From Heterohyrax brucei (Eukaryota; Chordata; Mammalia; Hyracoidea; Procaviidae): a DNA stretch of 64,000 nucleotides. The translations under genes and the position numbers were made by a program. Shown one piece after another: positions 54,707 to 64,000 of this stretch. The DNA lies in the NCBI GenBank assembly GCA_028571685.1, contig CM053146.1:116907431-116971430 (forward strand), written 5' to 3'. The notes beneath the pieces were generated by a model that was not told the origin of the DNA, searched no databases, and saw only the letters and a list, made by a program, of their open reading frames with translations. The first letter of the stretch is position 1. Every line of letters starts with the position of its first letter.

Positions 54707-55130
54707 GGATGCAATTATATCCGTCCAAATGCATGTTGGAATTCTGAATCTTATACCTGTGAATGTAGTCTCTTTGGGGAATGAGGTTTTCTTTGTTATG
54801 CTAATTAAGCCATATGTGTGTAAGGTGTGCTTTATACCTGATCTCTTTAGAGATATAAAAGGAACAGATTAGACACAGAAGCAAGAACAGTTGGGGGAAA
54901 GATGGAAACCACCTGGGTATTTCCAGGGAATCAAGGAATGCCAAGGTTGCAGAAACTCAGACAAGTATTTTCCCCCAGAGCTGACACAGAGAGACTTTCG
55001 CTATAACCAGGACCCTAAATTTGATTTTTCAGCCTCCTGAGCAGTAAGAAAATAAAAATTTGTTCTTTAAAACGATACAATTGTGGTCTTTCTGTTACAG
55101 CAGCACTAAGAAACTAAGATACAGTACACA
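54707..55130 (+). mobile_element. MaLR-type LTR
   Basis: Start: GATGCAATTATATCCGTCCA, TTGGAATTCTGAATCTTATA. End: AATAAAAATTTGTTCTTTAA, TGGTCTTTCTGTTACAGCAG, CACTAAGAAACTAAG. The AATAAA at 55050-55055 is the LTR polyadenylation signal. Confidence 0.82.
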
Positions 55131-55584
55131 TAGTTTACAAGGCCACACTCACACCTCTAACCCCACCTGTCCCCTCCCTGCAATACTGAGTCTTAGCTAT
55201 GCTGTCATCTTTCAGCTTTGAACATACCTGGAATAATTATCCTTCCCACCCCAACCTCCCTCCCTGCAGCCATAAAACCTGGTTAACTTTTCTATGCATC
55301 TTGCGGGCCTCAACCTAAAGATCACATCTTCTAGAAACCTAATCTAATCTTCATAGACTAGAACCCCTTCTATCACTTGTCGGCACTGTTCCGGTCCCTG
55401 TGGATGTGGTGCTGACAAACAGTCACGGCCCCTCCTTAGGCGGCGCTCTCATTCTGGTCGAACAAGACACGAGGTCAGTAAAGAAACACATGAACATGCA
55501 TGACAGTCTCAGACAGTGTTAAGGGCCGTGTGAAAACAACAGAATCGTGAGCTGGAGGGCAGTGAGGCGGCTGGTAGGAAAAGT
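55131..55584. other. no recognised feature
   Basis: Mostly unique. The last ~130 bp may be the decayed RTE-like tail of the form C SINE that follows. Confidence 0.5.
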
Positions 55585-55810
55585 TGTGATCCATAGCATT
55601 TTCACTGGCTGAAGTCCAGAAGCAGGATGTGAGGCCTTTCTGCCTAGTCCCTGTCAGTCTGGAAGCTGTGCTGGAGCTGGTCAGCATCATAGCAACAAGC
55701 AGGCCCCTGCTGACAGCCGGGCAGCAGAGCGTAGGAGAGGCCTTGGCCAGGAATGGAACCTGGGTCTCTCACATAGAAGGCAGGAGTTCTACCAGTGAAC
55801 CACCAGTGAA
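55585..55810 (-). mobile_element. SINE, form C, with clear tRNA-Gly-like head
   Basis: Read on minus: the head shows TGGTTCACTGGTAGAACTCC (A-box region of tRNA-Gly) and GGTTCCATTCC (B box). The body then reads TTGTTGCTATGATGCTGACC, CAGCTTCCAGACTGACAGGG, AGGCAGAAAGGCCTCACATC and CAGCCAGTGAAAATGCTATG, which resembles the RTE 5' UTR. The pol III promoter boxes are recognisable but mutated. Confidence 0.78.
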
Positions 55811-55892
55811 TACTTAATGTACAGCTATTAACAAATATTTGTTGAATAGAAAGGGGCAAGACTGAAGTCAGACTATCACTATAGTACCCAAA

Positions 55893-56103
55893 AGAACCCT
55901 GGTTGCTCACTGATTAAGACCTTGCTCCCTAACCAAAATGTCCGGGGTTTGAATCTAGCACCTTCTCCACGGGAGAAAGATGTGGCAAGCTGCTTCTGCC
56001 AAGATTTAGACATCACCAGAAACCCTATAAAGTAGTTCTAGTTTTTTTTTACAAGGTCACTGTAAGTCACAATTGACTCAGTGGCAGTGGGTTTGGTTTG
56101 GTA
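55893..56103 (+). mobile_element. AfroSINE, form A'
   Basis: GAACCCTGGTTGCTCACTGA, GGGAGAAAGATGTGGCAAGC, TGCTTCTGCCAAGATTTAGA and tail CAGTGGCAGTGGGTTTGGTT. Confidence 0.9.
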
Positions 56104-56451
56104 TAGTCATTCAGTTAAGAGCTTTTAAAGTCCTGAATTAAGATGTTGGTGTTGGAAAAGGGAGGCCGGGCACAATAAATGGTTTTGTCACCATGGCTTG
56201 GTGACTAGCTAAAACTGTGAAGGTGATGGTAAGAGAAAGAAACGAGGAATCCCTCTTGCAGAGCTTTGAATGCAGGTTACAAGAGAAAATTAAGTGGTCA
56301 CCAAAATCTGTCTCTTCTTAGGGACAAAGCTGTATTACCTTACCCAGCCTCCTTTGCAACTAAGCCATGTGACCAATTTTTAGCCAATGGAGCGTGCAGA
56401 AAATTAGGTATGCTACTTCCAGACCTGTCCTGTAAAAATTTCCCTCACAAG

Positions 56452-57062
56452 ACATCTGGGGTCTTAAAAGCTGGCAAGTGGCCATCTAAGTGGCATAAAT
56501 TGGTCCCAAACCACCTGTAGCGGACGAGAATAAAGGACATCAAAGATGTGAAGGAAATATGAGCCCCTGAGACAAGAAGGGGCCATGTGATCCAGAAATC
56601 ATGTCAGCGTGAGGCCAGAAGAACTAAATTGTACCTGGCCACCACCAATGACTTCACTGACAGGGAACACCACAGAGAGTCCCTGACACCGTGGGAGAAA
56701 AGTGGATGTGCAGAACTAGAACTCTCTTAAAAGACTAGACTTACGGTCTGGCAGACTAGAGGGTCCCCTGACGACATGATGCTGGACTCTTTGTTATACC
56801 AGAGCTGACACCAGTCCCAAAGCTAACTCTTCAGGTAAAGGTTGGCGTAGACTACAAGGCACAGAGTGATGCTGGTGAAGAGTGTGGATGGGTTAGGAGC
56901 TGGTTTCACGGTCACAGGAAGTACAGGGTGGAAAGGAGACGCGCGCTGTCACTCACGGGGTTGGAGCTGAAGGTGCAAAGTGGTGTGTGTGCGGAATTTT
57001 GGACGGCAAATGGACTTGGATTATAAATTTCCACTTAAAGCATAAGAAAATATTAAAAAACC
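56452..57062 (+). mobile_element. L1 3' UTR, older subfamily
   Basis: CATCTGGGGTCTTAAAAGCT, GCCATCTAAGTGGCATAAAT, ACCTGGCCACCACCAATGAC and CTCTTAAAAGACTAGACTTA parallel the 3' UTR at 48484-49250 but are more diverged. It ends in CATAAGAAAATATTAAAAAA. Confidence 0.85.
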
Positions 57063-57589
57063 AAGCAAAACTCCTACACAAGATACTTAATAACCTTTCT
57101 TCTCTTGCCATAGGGATGTCAATATCTAAGAGCTTGTTAGATGTCTTTTATTGAAGATAGCAGAATCATTATCGACCTGTCTCTGAATGACAGGTAGAGC
57201 AGAGCCCACATCTCTACCCCTCCTACAGTTTGGGAACTACCCTGAGCTGTTTATAGATCTAAAAAAAAATTATAAAATAAGAAGTTAATGGAAGTAGAGA
57301 AGTTAGGCAAAGCAGGCATTTGGGGTTTGGAGGGTGGGAAACAATGATAACTGTAGTTTTCAAAAACTGCATTGTGAAGTTTCAGAAAAATGTTCAGTTG
57401 AAGCTGTCTCAAAGAGGCTGATAAAGTTAGACTTCCTTTAGGACGATGTTGGGGGTGTGATATTTAGATATGGAGGTCACATGTTTAGAATTTGTGGTTA
57501 AAGTTTTAAGAGTAGATGAGGTTGATTAAGAGGTAGAAAGTGAGGAGGCAGCCTTTTGAAAAAACCCTGTAGCTATGATGTTTCCTCTG
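57063..57589. other. no recognised feature
   Basis: Unique sequence; nothing was identified. Confidence 0.5.
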
Positions 57590-58220
57590 CTCACAGGTCT
57601 AGGCTTTGGAACAAACCACCACCACCCTCCACCTCTGAAGTCTAATGGTTGTTCTAAATAAGCAGAAAAAAAAGATGCCATTCCGGCCTGGCACCGGGCT
57701 GTCTGACCATCCTCCCTTAGCAGGTAGTCAGATAAGAGAATCTACATGTGTTCCACGTAACAAGTCACACCAGCTTTAGGGTATAAAAGTGGGGGAGAGA
57801 CTTTGGGACCTCTTACCTACAGAGCCAAGTTGGAGCATGTCTGTCAAAGTTTTCCATCTTATCTAATGAGTCTGCCTAGCAAGTAAGATTGGTTAAAGGA
57901 AGGCCTTTTGAGGCCCTTGCCCAAGAGACAAAGTGGGGCACATGCAGAAGAGCCATCATCTCCATCCAGACAGCCTTTTCTAGTTGAGGAATGACCAGCT
58001 CACAGATGGGTACACATTTGTTCTGATGTGCTGTCTGTTTCTTTTGGTAAGTAATAAAGGCTGCTTTCCATGTGTTAATGCTCTGGAAGCATGCTGTGTT
58101 CTGGCTCTGACTGTATGAGAGTGATGTCCATGAAGGGGTCACTATCAGTGCGTTACGTTCTTTTTCTAATGGATTTCAGGCTGTTTGGGATCCTGGAACC
58201 ACCAGGGAGACAACCTGTAA
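57590..58220 (+). mobile_element. possible LTR (family uncertain)
   Basis: The layout is LTR-like: a TATA box in a good setting (TTTAGGGTATAAAAGTGGGG, about 57776-57795), an AATAAA about 260 bp downstream (GTAAGTAATAAAGGCTGCTT, about 58050), and a final CTGGAACCACCAGGGAGACA. Borders and target duplication were not found. A host promoter is an alternative, but no exon follows. Confidence 0.4.
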
Positions 58221-59002
58221 GTGTATCACACAGAGGAATAGGGAGCAAATAAAGGGGCCGAATCTTCTGAAATCACTACATGTTTAAGAATGCAAAGAAG
58301 AGGCTTGAAGAGGAGCAGAGGAACGATTTGTGGGAAGCTGAGACGCAGGTACCAACGAACCCAGAGAGGACCCGAACCAATGATGTTCCCAGTCCTGAGG
58401 AGAGGCCCAGGAGGAAAAGGACTTGGACAAGGTCAGAGAATTTGACAGTGCTGAGGTCAGTGGAGGCATCTGGAGGGCTATTTTAGGAGCGCAGTGGGAG
58501 TAGAAACCAAATTTCACACTCATGGAATGACAAGTATGTGGAGGCAGTAACTGTAGAATCCTCTTTTTTAAAAAAAAAATTGTTTTTAAGTTTGAAAACT
58601 TGAAAGCTGTGTCAGTGGCTAGACAGAGTTTCAAAGGAAAGAGAAGGCTGATCTGATTTGGAACCTTGAGAGCATGTGTGAGCAGAGAGGGGGACCTGCT
58701 GAAGAGGTGTGACAGCAAGGCAGTAAGGAATGTCAGCATCTCGGGCAGAGAATTCGGGAAGGAATGCTCCGAAGGACGCGGGATTTGGGGCTCATCTGTG
58801 TAACAGGGGGGGCTCTTCATATGAAGCATTAAGGGAAGAGAACATAGAGGGTGGAAGAATGGGGCAAGGTGTCAGCCCCAGGAGCAAGTGGCAGAGGTCT
58901 GATCCCAGAGGGACCAGATGTGTCGCTCAGGCTGCGTGCTTACAGGCTCCCCCATCACCTTCTTGTTTTCACTTCATTTGAAGCCTCCTTATTCACTTAC
59001 CT
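58221..59002. other. no firmly recognised feature; possibly old repeat
   Basis: Purine-rich, with an A-run at 58569-58579. GAGCAGAGGAACGATTTGTG and GTATGTGGAGGCAGTAACTG resemble a widespread ancient eutherian interspersed sequence that I cannot name. A 181-codon minus-strand frame (58284-58829) has no known domain. Confidence 0.4.
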
Positions 59003-59156
59003 GGAAACCCTGGTGGAGTAGTGTTTCAGTGTTACATCTGATAACTAGAAGGCTGGCTGTTCAAATCCACCAGGCGCTTCTGGGAAACTCGATGGGGCAG
59101 TTCACCTTGTCCTATAGGGTCACTATGAATCAGAATTGACTCGATGGCACTGGATT
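59003..59156 (+). mobile_element. AfroSINE, form A
   Basis: GAAACCCTGGTGGAGTAGTG, TTCAAATCCACCAGGCGCTT, GTCCTATAGGGTCACTATGA and tail CTCGATGGCACTGGATTT. Confidence 0.93.
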
Positions 59157-59183
59157 TTTTTTATTATTGTTATCCTGTTATCT

Positions 59184-59325
59184 AGAAACCTTGGTGGCAT
59201 ACTAACCAGAAGATCAGCAGTTCCAATCCACCAGGTACTCCTTGGAAACTCTATGGGGGCAGTTCTCTTCTGCCCTATAGGGTTATCATGAGTTGGAGTT
59301 GGAACTGACTCAACAGCAATGGGTT
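59184..59325 (+). mobile_element. AfroSINE, form A
   Basis: GAAACCTTGGTGGCATACTA, AGAAGATCAGCAGTTCCAAT, GCCCTATAGGGTTATCATGA and tail CAACAGCAATGGGTT. Confidence 0.92.
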
Positions 59326-59344
59326 ATACGTTTATCTAAAAGGC

Positions 59345-59555
59345 AGCTGCCAGTGTATCGATTCTGACTCATGGAGACCCCATGTGAGCCCGAGCAGAAC
59401 TGTATTCTGTAACGTTTTCAATGGCTGATTTTTCGGAAGCAGATCACTAGACCTTTTGACAAGGTCCCTCTGGATGGACTTGTACTTGAAGTCTTCAGGT
59501 TCACAGCCAAATGCATTAACTGTTTACACCATCCAGAGACTCCAATTACTTATGT
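59345..59555 (-). mobile_element. AfroSINE, form B
   Basis: TCTGTAACGTTTTCAATGGC, TGATTTTTCGGAAGCAGATC, GGTCCCTCTGGATGGACTTG and TTAACTGTTTACACCATCCA. Confidence 0.92.
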
Positions 59556-60467
59556 AGAGTGTGGCTTATCCCGCTGATGGGCTTCTTAGTTACCAGTCTT
59601 ACAATTGTGTCCAATGTCATAGACTTGGGAGCTGAATGGCACTTGAGAATGCTAAAAAGAGATGATAATAATGTGAAAACCAGTACATTGTCTGAAAATG
59701 TAGAAAGAAATGGTATTTCACACTTGTCATTCTAACACCATTGATAAGGAGACTGTTCTGGAAAACAGGGGCTACTTCTCTTGAATTATAAAGTCTCAGG
59801 GCTTAGGCATTTGGGATAGAGTAGAACATCTATTTTCTGCCACTTGCAGAGGGCCTTAAACATAGTAAAAGGTGAATAAATAATAGATGTTCTTATTAAT
59901 ATTATTATTAATAATTCTCTTTGGGGGAACATTATGGCTAATATTAGACCAAAGGATTCATTGATTATTGTAGCTGAAGACCAAGGCTTTCACAGCAGGA
60001 ATGCTTGGTTGACACGGATGGGAGACAGAGGAAGAACAATCATGGGACCCGTGCTTCCCATTAATGAAGAGGATCAAGTTTATGCTTTAATCATTTTACC
60101 ACATGAAGTGGTATCTTCAGTCACAGAGATACCTGACAGGACTGAAAAAAGTCATTCATCACACAGTCTTAATCTTGTGCTCCATTTCTGGATGACATTG
60201 CCTAAGGTTCCCCCAAACTTAATGTTTTTTTAATAAATCCCTTCACTCTTTTGCAAGATTAAATTGCATTGCAAGCTTACATTGTCTTATTAGGTTAAAC
60301 GTAAACACAGGCTGTGGAATTCACAATGTGTCTATCTAAATTTTTAAATCCTGTTTTGACCTGTCTTCAACTTTTAGTTACTTGGAGGCCCCAGAATGTC
60401 AGAAATGAGGCTGGCTTGGCTATGTCTTGGCCTCTGAATGTCTCTGGCTAGACACGATCTAGTTCAG
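59556..60467. other. no recognised feature
   Basis: Unique AT-rich sequence. A 99-codon + frame at 59934-60233 has no domain or splice support. Confidence 0.5.
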
Positions 60468-60610
60468 TGATTCTTAACCAGAGGTATACATCTGAGTCAT
60501 CAGCGGGACATCGTAAAAAACAAGGCCTCTTCCCACCCCAAGTTTCTCATTCAAGAGGTCTAGGGTGTGTCCCAAAAGCTCACGAGTTTTCTGATCCATA
60601 GTTCTGATTA
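60468..60610. mobile_element. MER5A-like hAT fragment
   Basis: GTGATTCTTAACCAGAGGTA, ACATCTGAGTCATCAGCGGG and AGTTTCTCATTCAAGAGGTC resemble MER5A, with the usual start of the terminal inverted repeat (CAGTGATTCT). Confidence 0.65.
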
Positions 60611-61857
60611 AGACCTATTGATGTGGTCCAGTTCTCTTTTACGCCTTGCCATCAAGGGCTTCTCTGGACTAGTTCACAGCTGCACTTGGAGGGAAGGGGA
60701 CAGAAGCATCAGTGCTCTTTCAGTATCAGCAAGTGAGTCATTTGTTTCTTGCCATTTTTATTAAATCAAAGCCATGACATTGGCCAGTGATATTGGAGCT
60801 CCCCAAAGCCGTGAGCATCTGGCTTCAGAAACTAAAAGAGTCATGTCTATCTGTCTTTCTAATGAAACCTGGTTTGGAAGGCCCGTGTTCCCAAAAGTTG
60901 AATTGTTGATTAACTGGGTAACTTGATTTATGAACAGGATCTCAGTTCCTATGTCACTGGGTGTGGAAACATGACCAGTGAATGCCTACTTTCTTAGCAC
61001 CACAGCCCTTGAGTCCATGCTTTCAGAAACCAAGATCTCTGCCTCCCACACTCAAAACATCCTCCTGTGGAGAGATAGAAGTGGCCCTGCTTCTCCCCTC
61101 CAAGACACAGAGGACACCCATCCATCTGTGTCTCTCACTCCAGAAAAAGACTGAGCACTTGTTGATGTGCCTTAAACTCCTGAAGGACAGGCCCAAGACA
61201 CAGATGCTACTTACTATAAAAGGATTGACTGTGTGTCATCTTTACACTTCCAGAGGGTTGGGGCACTTTAGCACTGGTCTTGCTGCCTTTCAGAGGGACA
61301 GAGAATTCCGTTTCCAGATTTCATTCATATTCTGGATTTTAAATCATAGCCTATCTCATGTGACCAATTCTCTTGTCTTCTATTGTTCTGTAACATTTTA
61401 TGAATGTTTCTCATCTCATGCATGAGATTGCAGGATTCCTCAGGCAGGAACTATAAGTTGTTTATCTTTGTGTCCTCACAGCCTAGTGGGTAGCATGAAT
61501 TTTCCAGTTTCATACCAAATGAACAAAGAGTTCATAAAAGTAATCCAAATCTAATTCTTAGATATAGAACAAATTAGTATTAAATCACCCACAAAGCTAG
61601 GCCTTGTCCCTAATTAAGAATAGTGAAATTGATCACTGAATATATCTTTGTTGGTAAGGGTGGCCCTGTGCAAATAGATCTGGATTCCATTGATTATTGG
61701 GGGATGGACACTATCATCTCAGGTTGCTCAACTTTCTTGAATATTGGAAATGCCAGAAAGAAAGACAAGCATGAGAGCGGATGGCCAATGGGCTATATAT
61801 GGCTTTGGGTTTATGCTTGAGGTCCAGGTTTAGCTTAAGTTGGTATCAACTGCTGCC
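60611..61857. other. no recognised feature
   Basis: A 147-codon + frame at 60982-61425 has no recognisable domain. Part of 61430-61500 (AGGCAGGAACTATAAGTTGT) resembles a MIR/L2-type motif. Confidence 0.5.
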
Positions 61858-62011
61858 AAACCACTGCAACTGAGTCAACTCTAACTAACAGTAATCCTAG
61901 AGGTCAGAGTAGAACTGCCCCATAGAATTTCCAAGGAGTGCCTGACAGATCTGAACTGCTGACCTTTCGGTCAGAAGGTGTAGCACTTAACTACTACACC
62001 ACCAGAATTTT
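61858..62011 (-). mobile_element. AfroSINE, form A
   Basis: TGCAACTGAGTCAACTCTAA, CAGAGTAGAACTGCCCCATA, TCTGAACTGCTGACCTTTCG and CTTAACTACTACACCACCAG. Confidence 0.92.
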
Positions 62012-62029
62012 CATTAGTTGCTCTGGGCT

Positions 62030-62260
62030 GAGGAAATACACAAAACTGGTGAGAGTGTAAATTTGCAGCACCCTCCGTAAACAGGATTATCATACCTATT
62101 TAATTAGTCAGTTCTACTTTAGGAATTAAGCATGAAGAAATAATGTAAGTATGTAAAGACGCATATTAAGAAAGTTCATAAAAATACAATCATGCCATGG
62201 AATATCATGTAGCTGTCAAAAGCGGTCATGGTAGATTTTATACATTGTATTTCTTAATTC
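62030..62260 (+). mobile_element. old L1ME-like fragment
   Basis: AAAACTGGTGAGAGTGTAAA, TCTACTTTAGGAATTAAGCA and CATGCCATGGAATATCATGT are landmarks of old L1 3' regions. Confidence 0.55.
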
Positions 62261-62653
62261 TTAAGATGTTTTTTATGTTTTGATATCTCTAAAATCAGGT
62301 TGCAGTCCTTGGAGTTGGCTGATTTATAACTGGCAACATGCCATTCTCCTTACGTGTACATGGCAAGGTTTTTAGAGTCAATGAAATAGTACACCTGGAA
62401 ATTTGGCTACCATATGCTAAGTTAAAAAAAAAAAATTACAAAATAAGACATAGATAAGACCCATTGTGCTACTGTAACTTTCCTTTAAGGAGATATATTC
62501 AGCTCTTGATACTGTTTGTCTCCAGGTAGGGTTATGAGAGCTTCAATATTCCTTCTTTAAATTTTTTTTGGATTAATTCGCAACACTAATGGATTATTGG
62601 AAAAAAATATTTTCAAATTAATCAGTTACTTTTTGTCTTTTTCTTTGCACCCA
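62261..62653. other. no recognised feature
   Basis: Unique AT-rich sequence; nothing was identified. Confidence 0.5.
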
Positions 62654-63170
62654 CTGTTGTTAGGTGTTGTTAAGTGGATTCTGGCTCAGCAACTCTGTAT
62701 AACAGCACGGCACCCTTCCAGGTCCCCCACTGGCCTCACACTTGTTCCTGGGTTTGAGCCCACTGCTGCCGTCATTGGGTCAGTTTCATTGAGGGTCATC
62801 CTCTTGCCTCTACCACACATGACATCCTTCTCCAGGGACTGGTCCTTCCTGATAATGTGTCCAAAGGACATAAGGCAAATTCTCATCCTCCTTGGAAGAT
62901 GTACCTCTTCCAAGACAGACTTGTTTATTCTTCTGGTAGTCACAGTATATTTATTTTATTTTTTTTACCAACAACATAATTCAAAGGCAACTATTCTTTT
63001 TTGGTCTTTCTTATTCATTGCTGGTCTTTCACCTGCATGTGAGGCAGTTGAAAATACCATGGCTTAGATCAGGGGCACCTTAGTCCTCAAAGTGACATCT
63101 TTGCTTTTTAATACTTTAAAAAGGGCTTTCTGCAGCAGATTTGCCCAGCACAGTATGTCATTTGATTTCT
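62654..63170 (-). mobile_element. RTE 3' end, 5'-truncated
   Basis: CTGTTGTTAGGTGTTGTTAA, TGACATCCTTCTCCAGGGAC, TCTTCCAAGACAGACTTGTT, GAAAATACCATGGCTTAGAT and CTGCAGCAGATTTGCCCAGC follow the RTE 3' order (antisense). Confidence 0.93.
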
Positions 63171-63188
63171 ACTCACTATGGAGTAGTT

Positions 63189-63344
63189 GGAAGGCCTAGG
63201 GATGTAGTGGTTAAGAGCTACAGCTGCTCACCAAGAGGTCAGCAGTTCCAATTCACCAGTCACTCCTTGGAAACCCTATGGCGCAGTTCTATACTGCCCT
63301 ACAGGGTCACTGTGAGTCAGAATCGACTCAAAAGTAACAGTTTT
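63189..63344 (+). mobile_element. AfroSINE, form A
   Basis: GGAAGGCCTAGGGATGTAGT, GGTTAAGAGCTACAGCTGCT, CCCTACAGGGTCACTGTGAG and a tail with GAATCGACTC. It lies at the truncated edge of the RTE copy. Confidence 0.92.
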
Positions 63345-63689
63345 TGTTCTTTTAAAATAAGGCCACTATTAAGAATGAGAAAAATGTTAGGATTGAGTGC
63401 CCATTAAGGGAATCAGATAAGCAAAACGCTAGCTTTCTCTCCTCACGCAGCAGTCAGTAACATGATCACACCCTAAGTCTACAGTTCCTGAGGCTCTCAG
63501 TCCTGTAGGCTAGACTGTTGTTTGTTAAGCAGACTTCATGGGAGAATTCCCATATGACCTATTTTAAGTTTAACTTCACAGGGTTGACGCTATGTTCGCT
63601 TATGATGAGGTCTAGGAGGGGCTCTCAGGAAAGCCTGCTTGGTACAGGAAGGAAGGAGAAAGGGACAAAGTGGTTGTTTTAGGAGTCAA
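63345..63689. other. no recognised feature
   Basis: Unique sequence; nothing was identified. Confidence 0.5.
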
Positions 63690-63880
63690 CAAACCAACAA
63701 GCCGCTGCTGAGTCGCCTTCGACTTATGGTGACCTCTGTGTGTGTCAGAACAGAACTGTGTTCTATGGGATTGGCAATGGGTGATTTTTCAGAAGTTGAG
63801 CACCAGGCCCTGGGTAAATTCAAAACTCAAACCTCTAACCTGGCAGTTAGCAGCTGAATACATTAACATTTTTCAATACC
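63690..63880 (-). mobile_element. AfroSINE, form B
   Basis: CCGCTGCTGAGTCGCCTTCG, GTGTGTCAGAACAGAACTGT, TGGCAATGGGTGATTTTTCA and TAACCTGGCAGTTAGCAGCT. Confidence 0.88.
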
Positions 63881-64000
63881 CTGAGATGCCCATGTTAGGA
63901 GAGAAGCTAGCTATTCTGATAATAGAAAAATAAGTGAGAGAGAAGGAAAACGAAGCATGTAGAAGTTAAGTTTGCCATTTATCATCTTTAGATACAACCA

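Noticed and set aside
58284-58829. 181-codon minus-strand open frame
   Set aside because: The complementary purine-rich strand has repeat-like composition; Ser/Leu/Pro-rich translation without domains.
60982-61425. 147-codon plus-strand open frame
   Set aside because: No recognisable family, and the region includes MIR/L2-like motifs nearby.
1-64000. CRISPR arrays, operons, phage or plasmid systems
   Set aside because: Composition, interspersed repeats and absence of long coding frames are those of mammalian nuclear DNA.

Overview
This window is ordinary euchromatic mammalian DNA and almost certainly comes from an afrotherian (elephant, sirenian or hyrax type). The decisive sign is dozens of AfroSINE-type copies, with a head like CCCTGGTGGCATAGTGGTTA and a tail like GAGTCGGAATCGACTC, found with RTE-clade LINEs whose 3' ends carry the same tail. 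The rest of the repeat content is general eutherian: MIR, MER5A-like hAT pieces, old L1M fragments, MaLR-type LTRs and younger L1s. I see no prokaryotic genes, operons, CRISPR array or intact multi-exon gene. The window reads as an intergenic or intronic desert. Two short stretches look like exons (27463-27602 on + and 50734-50787 on -). They lie on opposite strands and neither could be matched to a known gene.

Layout. 1-15 kb: AfroSINEs, an internally deleted RTE (2870-5175), three antisense MaLR LTRs and a CpG-rich patch near 11.1-11.6 kb. 15-22 kb: an old L1 broken by a sense RTE fragment, followed by a large antisense RTE whose 5' part is inverted (twin-priming architecture) and which is itself interrupted by an LTR element and an AfroSINE. 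22-31 kb: RTE 3' ends, SINE clusters, mostly unique sequence, the + strand exon-like block, and copy A of a diverged duplicated segment. 31-36 kb: an L1 with a 9-bp target-site duplication inside an older L1, an RTE split by a solo LTR, and copy B of the duplicated segment. 36-48 kb: mostly unique, with an MLT1-like LTR and a long CTGC-based satellite. 48-50 kb: L1 inside AfroSINE inside MIR, each step marked by target-site duplications. 50-54 kb: unique sequence with the - strand exon-like block and a perfect 14-bp palindrome, then a run of four SINEs and a fold-back mariner. 54-64 kb: LTRs, an L1 3' UTR, more SINEs and an RTE 3' end.

The elements are connected. The RTE family appears to have supplied the 3' tails of all the AfroSINE forms, and its 5' UTR appears to have supplied the body of two of them. 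In the entries below, form A is head + short body + RTE tail; form A' has an extra middle segment containing a CTGCTT..TAAAGATT motif; form B carries a segment like the RTE 5' UTR; form C has a tRNA-Gly-like head joined to RTE 5'-UTR-like sequence. All family names are from recognition by eye. Boundaries are approximate (about 5-20 bp) unless a target-site duplication is quoted.
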